NCBI GenBank assembly: GCA_030770425.1
Contig: JASJFT010000402.1
Coordinates: 1 to 20,043, forward strand
Direction: 5' to 3'
DNA length: 20,043 nt
Source: Darksidea phi
Lineage: Eukaryota > Ascomycota > Dothideomycetes > Pleosporales > Lentitheciaceae
Part shown: in pieces, positions 10,652 to 19,970 of the stretch
How positions within the stretch are numbered: position 1 is the first letter of the stretch
How the letters are laid out: each line of letters opens with the position of its first letter
Translations under genes and position numbers: made by a program
The notes under the pieces: generated by a model
Database searches by the model: none
Seen by the model: the letters and a program-made list of their open reading frames with translations, nothing else
What the model was told of the DNA's origin: nothing

Positions 10652-11175
10652 TAGTACTAATATTCTATCCGAACTTTCCGTACGAATACTAATCTTATAT
10701 TTCCCTTCTTATATTCGTACGAAATTAATTACTAACCTTAACTACTAATATTATACCTATTAGTAATAGATATTAACCCCCTATTAGTACGATTAGACTA
10801 CTAGCGAATAAGACGTAGCCTTAGTTAGATCTAATTATTAGGTACTTACTAATTCGTTCGTTAGTAGGACTATATAAATAGGGTTAGTATAGCTTTTCTT
10901 CGTATAAAGAAGAAATCTATTTATACTATATTATATAATATTATATAATAGGATTCTAATCGCCGCTTTAACTAATCGTAGAACGATAGGCGTTTACCTA
11001 TAGGTTAGAATTAAATAATTAAGTATTTATACAAGGGGTAGTAAGGGTAGTTTTATAGTACCTCTTTTTATATAGAAAGAAAGTAAAAGTAGAATTAAAT
11101 TATATAAAAGAAGAGTAGTTTATAGGTCGTATTTCTATTTATAATAAGTAAATAGCTTAAGGAATTAAGTAAACG

Positions 11176-11240
11176 GATCGAGGATAGCGAACGAATAAAT
11201 CGAGGGTAGTAAGCGAATAGATTAAGGTAGATAATAGGTA
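11176..11240. repeat. 22-bp tandem repeat, about three units
   Basis: Units at 11176-11197, 11198-11219 and 11220-11240 share a pattern of the kind gatcgaggatagcgaacgaa, differing by transitions and a few other changes. It lies in the untranslated 3' part of the Copia element; no role is evident. Confidence 0.65.
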
Positions 11241-11935
11241 TAAATAGGGGGCTAATCTTCCCCTTTATAGCTTTTCTTTCTTAAACCTAAATTTTACTAT
11301 CCTTTATATAATTTATTCCTTTTAGTTTAGCTCCTCTTTCTTTTCGTACGAATACTAATCCCTAGTAAAACTTTAAAAATCTTAAATTTCGAAACCTCTT
11401 TATATAAAATAGCCCTCGTCCCTACTTAGACTACTAGCGCTACTAGTACGACTACTAGTACTTCTAGTATTCCTTTTTAAGATCTTATCGTACGTACTAC
11501 GCCGACTTACCTCTCTATCTTTCTATCTACTAGATAGCTAAATAGTAAAACCTTTATACGAGGCCTTTATATTAATATAAGTATCTTCCCCCTTTTTTAT
11601 ATAAAGGGTTTTTAATATTTCTTAGAATAAAGAGAGGGCTATAATAGTAATAGCCTCGTACGATATTAAGTTACGAGTAGCCCTAAATATAAATATTTAG
11701 AAATTTATTATAAAAATTATATAAAGGGAAAGATACTTTCGCGTAGTACTCGTATAGAGTCGTAGTACGACTCCTACTACTTCTTACTAGAAGTATTATA
11801 GTTATACGACGAGGGGCTCTAAGCCCTTTATTAAATACTATATAGTATCTAGCTTCTAGAGTAGTATCTATACTTCGTATATATAGTAGTCGTATAGAAT
11901 TCGGTACGACTACTATAACTAGTAGGTATAAGTAT

Positions 11936-12026
11936 TAGAGGAGAGAGGAGAAAGAAAGGGATAAGAGGTAGAAGAAAGGGTAGAGAGGGGGGGATTTCTT
12001 TTATTTTTTCTTTATTTTTCTTTTAT
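11936..12026. other. Purine tract switching to pyrimidine tract
   Basis: The plus strand is almost purely A and G from 11936 to 11993 (ending in seven G) with only scattered T, then switches to a T-rich run with C to 12026. On the transcribed minus strand this lies just downstream of the pol stop. The two halves could pair partly. It might serve as a second purine-tract primer on the plus strand only, which is the wrong strand for this element, so I assign no role. Confidence 0.4.
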
Positions 12027-12139
12027 AATTAACTAAGATAGGTAGAAAAAGTTTATACTTTATAAGAATAATTATACTTCGTATAAACTATAGTAATAAA
12101 AGAAAGATAGAAGAAAAAAAAATAAATAGTTAAGTATAT

Positions 12140-15100
12140 AACTTAGTTTTATATAGGACTAATTATATCTATATATTAGTTAAGCTAATTAATAAATACT
12201 TTAATACTAACTATAAGCTTATTCGTATAAATAAGCTATACTAGTAATATATTAGCTATCTTCTTTATAAAGGTATCTACTAGGTTATCTTTACTATTAA
12301 TCTATTAAATTTTATTAATCTCGCGTTTCTCGTATAATTTATAAAGGGATATAATATTAATTATAAGTCTCTTCTTATTTATTATATCTAACTTAATAAG
12401 ATAATCGTATAGCGATTTTAAATTAGTATAGATTACTACTAGGATTATCGGAAGATCGAGATTATATACGATCTAGTATAGGGTCGTATTTAATACGATA
12501 ATATAATCGAATCTACTAACTATACTATATAACTTATTAGCTAGTACGTTACGTATAACTTACTTATACTTAATAGAATTCTAATATATAATATTACTAT
12601 ATAGTTAGAATTTATTACTATTATCTATACGAGCTTCGTTAGTTAGTATAATTAAGAATCTAAGCTATAAGCTTAAATCCTTATTATTTATAAATAAGCT
12701 ATTAGTAAAGATAAATAGCTTTATACGACTTAGATTAATTAGTATATATATTAGTCTAAGATCTATATTATCTATTTACTACTTAATTTATATATTAAGT
12801 ACTTTAATATCTCTAGACGATAGTTCTATAGTTTATATAGTAATTAATATATTAAAAACTACTTTAGGTTAATATACTAAAGCGATATAGGTACCTTATA
12901 CGCGCTACTCGATATACTACTAGATAGTATCCTATACTATTAGATTAATTATACGAAGAAGTTTAGCTTATTCTCTCTAAAGTAGGATAATATTCCTATT
13001 ATCTTTATACGTAACCTTACTACCGTTAAACTCTAGTAGTTAATCCTTTACTAGAATAGTCTTTAGTTTCGTACGGAGATTAGTAAAATATAGTATCTTC
13101 TTCTTCTTTTATAAAAACTAGGGTATAACGGTATTAAGAATATTATCTATCTATATTTCTATAATTCCGAAGATATCTTTATCTTCGTACGTAACTAGTA
13201 AGTATAAATCGTATAATAAAATCTATATTTCTAGCTTTTCTTTATAGTAATTATAGTATATCTTAAACTAGTATAGCCCTAATTCTACTATACTATATAG
13301 AGACTTTACTACTCTTAGAATCGAGTTTAGAGGGAAGAAGTATTAGATATCCTTAGGCGGCCTAGTATATAGCGTATAAAGAAGTTTATTAGTTAATTAT
13401 ATATAGACTTAGGTAATATTCCTAAACTTATACTATATACCGTATAATACTATTAATACCGCTTCGATAGCTAGAATTAGTCGTTAGCTTATCTTCTAGA
13501 TAGTTAGAGATTAAGTAAGAATAGTCTTTTTTTTCTCGTCTAAATATCCTATAAATACTAACTAGGACTTTTTATACGGCTATATATTCTTCCCTTTAAC
13601 CTCTTATATAAGATAAAGGTTAAAGATTTAGCCGGAATACTTAGTAGGATCGAACTACTTAATTTAGAAGATTCTATTACTAATAAGTACGTTTACCTCT
13701 ATACGATCCGATTCTTTAAAGAGTTCTTTAGGTATATTAATAATACTATCTATATAGAGTTTAACTACTAGTTTATAATTATCTTTTTTCTTCTAGATTA
13801 GAAAAGTATCTATAATTAGTATAGAATTTCTTCGAGGTCTCTCTCTACCTTATTTCTTCGATTCTTTAACTTATATAGGAGAGGGTTCTTCTTTTCTTAG
13901 TCTTTCGTACTTCCTCGTATATAGTTATTTAACTTAGACTAAAGTAGATTTATTAGAATTAGTATCTTTACTTAGTCGGTCGTTAGTTTTATACGGAGAA
14001 GTCTATTTATAATAGTATTCCTTAACTTACGTATATTATATAGTAAATAGTCTATTATTTAAATAGATAGTAATATCTTTACCTTTAATTCCTATAATTT
14101 CGTACGGGTCTATCTAACCTTTCTTCTCTCTCTATATTATAACTTCTATCTTAAGAGGAAGGTTAAGGATATTATATAATAGTCCGTTCCTTATATTTAG
14201 TATATAATTAATATCTAGCTTTATATATTCTACTTAAATTATTTTAATAGTCTTTTATACGACGTTGGCGTATTTAATAATATCCGGAGATAGAGAAGAA
14301 TCTATATTAACTTAAGAATATACGCTAAAGACGAGTAGTATAGATATAATACTATTTAGACCTACTATATTATTTAGAGCTTTAACTACTATCTAGAGAA
14401 GTAATTCGTCTAGTATATAATTACCAAGTTTAGCTTTAAGAATATTAAATACGTATTTTAAGAATATATATATATATTTTATCTTACTAATAACCTAGTA
14501 TACTTTAATAGGTATCTATTAGTATTCTACTTCGATAATCTTCGTACGAGCTCTAAATTCTTCTAAAGTAAAATTTATACTAGGATTATATATAATATAG
14601 TCTAGTAGTTCTTAGTATATATTAATCTAATATATATAGAGTATATCCTAAGTATCTTATATAGAGAGTAATTTTAGGAATATAGTAACTTAAAAGAAAG
14701 TATTAGTATCGATTATATATAGAATATTCTTTCCGCTAATCTATATAATATTAATAATTACCTTATAATTAAAATAGGTATTATCCTTAATTAAAAACTT
14801 AAATCTCTTTAGTATAGATCCGTATAATTAGTAGAAGTAGTAGAATTTTATAATCTATTCTAGTATTAATAGGTTTACTTCGTAGCTAGCGTTTATAAGT
14901 AGATTATATAGTTATTCCGTACGAGGGTAGTTAAAATAGTAATATAGCCGACGTAGCTCTAATTCTATAAAGAACGACGTTACGTCTACTAGACTAATAT
15001 TAAAGAATAGGTAGTCCTATTTATATACGATAGAAATAGTTATTTTATTCTTTTATATAATATAATTAAGGACGTTATTAAAGTAGACTTCTAGTCGGTC

Positions 15101-15700
15101 GGTATCTACTAGTAATAGTAGGAAGAATATTAGGGTATCTAAGATATAGTAGATAACTATTCCGATTAGATTCTTAATCTATACGGTTCCTAAAGACGTT
15201 ACTAAATTCTATCTACTAAAGCTAATAGTTATATTATAAGATATCTAGTTAACTTTTATACAAGGGTTCTTATATATATATATCTTAAGTTATACTTTCT
15301 TAATAGTCGATATTTATATAGTACTAATATCCTATAGTTCTTCTTAGTATACCGTATAGTAATAGTCTTTAAGGAAGAATTAGTTAGTCTAAGATTAATA
15401 ATCTTTATTAATTTTATAAATATCTTCGCTAGTTATACGATAAAGGTATACCGCTAATATAAGATAGTTAAGTATACATTTACTCTCCTTAATATCTCCT
15501 TTAGATCTATCGCTATTATCCTTATATATAGTATTAATATCTACGTCGTTATTAAAAAGTTCTTTAAAGTTTATAATATAGGTAGCTATCTTATTATATA
15601 AGGGCGCTTAGTAGTATATATCTTTAAAGAATATAATATACTATATTCTAGCTCTAGAACGATCCGTACGATTATAATTCGATAACTAGTAATCTTCTTT
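12140..15700 (-). pseudogene. pol: Copia pol: protease, integrase, reverse transcriptase, RNase H
   Basis: Minus-strand domains appear in order. Protease C-terminus near 15060-15130 (DTDRLEVYFNNVLN). GAG-pre-integrase zinc-binding part about 14820-14975 (LELRRLYYYF, then LILE and KFYYFY, with His and Cys now Tyr). Integrase core about 14440-14770 (LYIIDT, FRARTKIIEVEY), a pattern typical of fungal Copia. Reverse transcriptase about 12950-13700 (RLILAIEAVL; FGIIEI near 13150-13170). RNase H about 12200-12900 (LFIFTNSLFINNKDLS near 12690-12730; SLYDYLIKLD near 12380-12420; KEKREI and SKDN before the end). The catalytic RT pair reads Asp-Asn at 13142-13147 instead of Asp-Asp. Stops fall at expected Gln positions. 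The N-terminal limit is not defined. Confidence 0.93.
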
Positions 15701-17200
15701 ATAATAAATAAAGTATCTTTTTCTTCTTAATCTAGTATTATTATCTCTTCCTCGTATAGTAAATAGTCTACCGTATAGTTAGAATCGTCTACGCTAGAAT
15801 AGTCTATCTCGTACTAGATAGTATAAGTTATACTATTAGTTAGTATAGAAAGTATTATATAAGTCCTAGGTATATTAGTTATTACTCTATTAGTTAAGTA
15901 AGACTTATAATACTAACTAGAGGTTACTAAATAATCCTTTATATATTATCTTAGATAAGAGTAAAACTTATTCTAGCTCGTAATATTTATAATATACTCG
16001 TAGTACTACTGTATAAAGTTATATTTCTCTATAGAACTATAGACTAAGTACTCGTTATACTAGAGTAAGCTTATTGATTATAACTTCTAATACCTCGTAT
16101 AATATCTTATCGGAATTCTCCTATCTTACCCGTACGAAGATTATTATAGTCTAGTTAGTATAGTATTAGCTATAGTTAATATTTATATTAAAGTATTTAT
16201 TAAATACTTTATATAAATACTTCTAAGTTTAACTAAGACTAATAACTATTAGATAGTAGATATTCGTATAACCCTTAAGAATATCTAGAAAGATATTTAA
16301 GTATTAGGACTTATAGATCTTAAGACGTCTATATAGTTTAATAAAGATTCGTACCTTATTAGTAAGAATATCGTACGGTTTACTAGTATAGTTATTCGTC
16401 TTTCTCTATACCTTTTAGAATTAGATAAGCTTTTTAGGTAGAAGGGGTATATTAGTATATTCTTAGGTTAATAGGAGTTCGTACGGATTATATATTAGTA
16501 TTAAGGCTAATTAATAGAGTAGCTATATAGTTAGTAGAGGGACTAAGACTTTCTATATAAAAGAAGGAGGTTTATACGATAGGTAGGTAGGTACTACTCT
16601 CTACTATAGTAAGATATTATTATATAAAGGGTTAGGTATATACCTTAGAGGCTAAGGACCCTATTAGGTATTCTAGAGAGAAGAAGAAGAAGAGGAAGAA
16701 TCTTATTAGATATTCTTTCTATTCTTCTTAGGACTTAGTTTCCTCTTCGTATTATCGTACGGGTTATAGACTATAAGTCTTAGGGGTATCGACCTAGAAC
16801 TCTTAATACTAAAGTTCTAGTACGCGATATCGTATAACTTCTATAATTAGGTAGCCTTAGAATCTAAGATAGGGTATATATCTTACTTCTTAAGAATATA
16901 CTTAAGCTCTCTCTTAAACGTATAATTAGTACGGTTCTAATAACTAATAGTCTAGTCTTAGAAGTCTTCTAGAAAGTTTTATATAAAGATTTCTTCTACT
17001 CTACTTAACGTATATAGTTCGGTAAGTACGTATCTAATATACGAGTTAAACTAGATAATACCTTTCTCTAATTTAGTATTAATATTATTAAGGTTAATTC
17101 TATTAGTCTAGTACTAAGAATCGACTTTATACTTTAATATCGCTACTAAGATATTTATATTACGGAAGTATTTATTATACGGAGTATCGTTCCTTCTTAT
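15701..17200 (-). pseudogene. Probable Copia gag region
   Basis: By position this is gag plus the protease N-terminus, upstream of the recognisable pol on the minus strand. I did not find a clear capsid or CCHC motif. The minus strand has long codon-like stretches, for example RLRESLSIFLRSKIY near 16890-16920, with few interruptions. The assignment rests on position within a complete Copia element. The actual boundaries and whether gag and pol form one frame are unknown. Confidence 0.4.
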
Positions 17201-17792
17201 TACTAGTCTTTTTTCTTTTATACGCGACGATAGTAGTAGGGATTCTTATTCCTATATAGAAGATAAGAATTCTTCTTCGTCCTCTATAGATAGGGGTTAG
17301 ACGGCTCGTTTTAACGCTATAGTTTAATCGGTTAGTATCGCTTTTACGTTTATACGATAGTAGGGGGATAGATAAGTAAATCGCGGGCTTACGTTTATAT
17401 AATAGTAGTCGAGATAGGATTACTTTTATATTCGAGTAACGTATAGGTATAGATTATAGACTTACGTTCGTATAATACGGATTAGTATAGTAGCTATACT
17501 ATCGTATTCTTATTATATAGAAGTAGATAGTATATTCGTTAATTTATTAGCTATCTACCTTTATATAAAAGAGGTTAATCTCCTTTTCTATATAGATATA
17601 CGGGATAGAGTTAGTATATAATACTCGTTAACTCTATCTCTACTTTCTATATAGAATAGGTATAAAATAGAGTCTAGGGTAGCCTAGAAGGTCTCCGTCT
17701 TTACTCTTACTAATTTACGATTTTACTATATAGGGTAGAAGCTCGTTATAGTAATTTATTAGCTTCTATTATATAATTTAATTACTAATTAG
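17201..17792 (-). other. Copia 5' leader region, no gene recognised
   Basis: About 600 bases between the probable gag start and the 5' LTR. I see no protein motif. The primer-binding site should touch 17792, but the bases there (ttactaattag on the plus strand) do not match a tRNA 3' end clearly enough to name one; RIP may have altered it. Confidence 0.4.
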
Positions 17793-18081
17793 TATTAAAT
17801 AGCCTATAGTTTCTAATAGTAGACTATAGGGATTTAATTAAGTAAATAGCTAGAGTATATATATACGTACGTACGAAATAGAAATAATAAAATAATTTAA
17901 TTTAAAAATAATAATTTATAGTTTTTAAAGGGACTTTAAATAGAAGCCTCTTTTATCTAGAAGAATTATACGAAGCTCCGTACGTAGTAAATTACTAAGG
18001 AGGTAATTCGTATATACGAATCCCGCGCGACTATATATAATTAAATATATAAGATTAGTACTAGAACTTAGTAAATAAATA
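17793..18081 (-). repeat. 5' LTR of the Copia element
   Basis: Matches 10344-10632 base for base without gaps apart from about 17 substitutions, nearly all transitions. Because the element is on the minus strand, this right-hand copy is the promoter LTR. Both termini have TA in place of TG and CA. Confidence 0.93.
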
Positions 18082-18086
18082 TAAAG
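18082..18086. repeat. Right target-site duplication of the Copia element (taaag)
   Basis: Identical to 10339-10343. An exact duplication next to both LTR ends confirms both element boundaries. Confidence 0.88.
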
Positions 18087-18413
18087 ATAATATCTTTTAA
18101 AAGATTAAGAATACTAGATATATTCTCTTATTATTATTACTATATTTAGTCGAAACTTTATTAGTTAATAATTAAAATAGTACTAGCTAGCTTTAAGTAG
18201 TTACCCTTTAAATACTCTTAGTTAAGTAACTAACTACCTTTTAGATAAGAAGAAAACTTAGTTAATAAAAAAAAAGAAAAGATCTTTAAGATTAAAGACT
18301 TATTATTTATTAATACGTCTATATTAGTAAAAAGTTCGCTATAAAAAAATCGTAGGAAACGTAATATAATACTATATAGTATAGTATAAATAGAACGAGC
18401 GTTCTATATTAGC
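18087..18413. other. Right flank of the Copia insertion, degenerate sequence
   Basis: This is the continuation of the sequence that the Copia element interrupted at 10338. With the element and one taaag copy removed, a plus-strand frame stays free of stops other than RIP-type ones for some distance on each side (for example EENLVNKKKEKIFKIK near 18248-18295). I do not recognise a family, and in such AT-rich sequence this may be chance. Confidence 0.3.
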
Positions 18414-19125
18414 CTATACCCGTAGTAGGTTCGTTTTATACTCTCTATACCCTCTATACCCTCTATAGCTAGAACGTTTTTCTACGAGATTATAGATATA
18501 TTTTAGTCTATTACTAGACCTAATAGGGATATTAGATTAATATTTTTATATAGAACTATACTATATTAGGTCTAGTTTCTTCTATATTTAGGAATAAATT
18601 TTATATCTATTAGAAAGATTTATATTTAATAAATAAACTTAATTTTTATAAAAATAATAAGTTTAAAGTTAAAAATAAAGCTATTTAATAGATATTAAGC
18701 TAATATTTTTAGTTTAAAAAAATATTTATATATAGTATATAAAGTTCTAATACTAAGAAAAATTTCGCTAGTCTTCTAGCTAGCTAGAATTATAACGAAA
18801 AAATTATTTTATTATTTTAAACCCTCGAAACCTAATATTTTCGTTTAGTAAGCTTTTCTAATATAATAATAATTATAGGGGGGGCTTTATAATACTAGTA
18901 GAAGTCTTTCTAGAATCTAACTTTATTAAATACTATTAAATACTACTAAATAGAAGGATATTTCCTAAATAGGAAGGATTAAGGAAAAGAATCGAATCTA
19001 TCTAATCTTTAAAGCTTAATAACTTTACTAATACTAGGCCTAATTAGGATATTATTAGCTTATTTTATAGAAAATAATTAGTACTATAATTCTATTAAAT
19101 AAGTTCCTAAATAGGACTAGCGCCT

Positions 19126-19213
19126 AGGCTGCTATAGCCGAATCTATCCCGAACCTATTCCGAACCTGTTCCGAACGTGCCAGGCCTGCCAGGGCTATAC
19201 AATATGGCGACTG
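19126..19213. other. Short island not altered by RIP
   Basis: About ten CA or TG dinucleotides occur between 19130 and 19213, as many as or more than in the preceding 19 kb, and the GC content rises sharply (for example gtgccaggcctgccaggg). Sequence on both sides is CA/TG-free again. No gene or RNA structure is recognised; a short protein-coding piece cannot be excluded. Confidence 0.8.
19144..19176. repeat. 11-bp tandem repeat, three units
   Basis: Three units, ctatcccgaac, ctattccgaac and ctgttccgaac, lie head to tail within the unmutated island. The units differ by single transitions. Confidence 0.9.
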
Positions 19214-19358
19214 GTCGTAGGGAACCTTAAGTAATATTAAGTAATATTAGGAATATAGAGGGTATAGAGTATACCTACTACGGATATAGACTATCTACTA
19301 GTTCTACGAAATTATAACGAATCTTTTACCGATATATTAGTACTTTAAAGTAAGACTA

Positions 19359-19693
19359 GCCCGGGAAAGAAGAAAATAAGAAGAAGAAAAAGAAGATAAA
19401 ATATAATTAGAAGGAAAGATATTTAATTTAATTAATTTAGAAGAAGTTAGGAAAGAAGAGTATTTAAAAGAGTTATTAATTTTATACTAAAGTTAATAAA
19501 ATTAACTTAGATAATAGTTCTAAGAGTAAGAATAAGTTAAATAATAACGAAGATAATATAATAGACTATAAGCTTTACTATTTAGAACTCTAGAAGAAGA
19601 AGTCTAAGAAGCTATTAATACTAGTATTTAATCTACTAACTCTTAAAGTAGCTATTATTCTAATTATAAACTAATTCTAGTAATTAATTAATA
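19359..19693 (+). pseudogene. Gln-rich codon-like frame, unassigned
   Basis: On the plus strand a frame begins AREERK and continues with highly charged, coiled-coil-like sequence (LEEVRKEEYLKELLILY near 19430-19480) and then ALLFRTLEEEV near 19572-19604. Nearly every stop is TAA or TAG where Gln would suit, as RIP produces from CAA and CAG. This gives about 110 codons of plausible coding remnant. No start codon survives and no family is recognised. It could be part of a gag-like or hypothetical protein of another repeat, or chance in AT-rich DNA. Confidence 0.35.
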
Positions 19694-19968
19694 AGAGAAT
19701 AAATATTTATTTTCTATTTTTATTATTTAATTTAGATTTATATAGTAGAAGTCTCTTTAGAAGATTTATACGAAATATAGTAGAAGTTTATATATAATAG
19801 AGATACTATACCTATACCTTATATATAATAATAGAGCTATAGAACTATATATAGTATAATAAGATAATATTTTAAATATTAAGATACTAGATAAGAAATA
19901 ATATATAATATTAAACTATAGAGTATTAAAAGATTAATAATAGTAGTAAGAAGTTAATATACTAATAC
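19694..19968. other. Degenerate AT-rich spacer
   Basis: No gene, repeat or structure that I can support. The sequence is free of CA and TG and rich in TA, like the rest of the block, up to the TA dinucleotide at 19969-19970. Confidence 0.6.
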
Positions 19969-19970
19969 TA

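Larger units (their letters stand above)
10652..12130. other. Copia 3' region of ~1.5 kb, possible accessory frame on the plus strand
   Basis: This stretch lies between the RNase H end and the 3' LTR and holds no recognised domain. On the plus strand at about 11350-11760 a frame runs with stops only of the RIP type (for example AIIVIASYDIKLRVAL near 11640-11690), opposite in direction to pol. That could be an antisense accessory ORF, a fragment of another gene, or chance. The stretch also contains a 22-bp tandem repeat (11176-11240) and a long purine tract (11936-11993). Confidence 0.3.
10344..18081 (-). mobile_element. Ty1/Copia LTR retrotransposon, structurally complete, RIP-mutated
   Basis: Two 289-bp direct LTRs (10344-10632 and 17793-18081, offset 7449, no indels) are flanked by a 5-bp duplication, taaag. 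The minus strand encodes protease, integrase, reverse transcriptase and RNase H in Copia order, with integrase before RT, so the 5' LTR is at the right. Total length is 7738 bp, long for Copia; about 1.5 kb lies between the pol end and the 3' LTR. All coding parts contain RIP-type stops. CG-containing words such as cgtacg are frequent here and I saw none in the Gypsy element, so the two differ in original composition. It inserted into the degenerate sequence at 9074-10343 / 18087 onward. Confidence 0.94.
18414..19289. repeat. Pair of inverted arms about 0.8 kb apart, possible small element
   Basis: The plus strand at 18414-18459 (ctatacccgtagtaggt, then atactct and ataccctctata) matches the complement of 19254-19289 apart from two small gaps. 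The left arm also has a nine-base unit (ctctatacc) repeated. The arms enclose 18460-19253, which includes the unmutated island. This could be a non-autonomous element, but I see no target duplication and the arms are short and imperfect. No gene is recognisable in 18460-19125; it holds a hairpin around a run of seven G near 18884. Confidence 0.4.

Noticed and set aside
18961..18976. Palindrome ttcctaaataggaa, with a similar cctaaatagga near 19105
   Set aside because: Short and without a pattern of positions; could be chance. Too weak to call a binding site.
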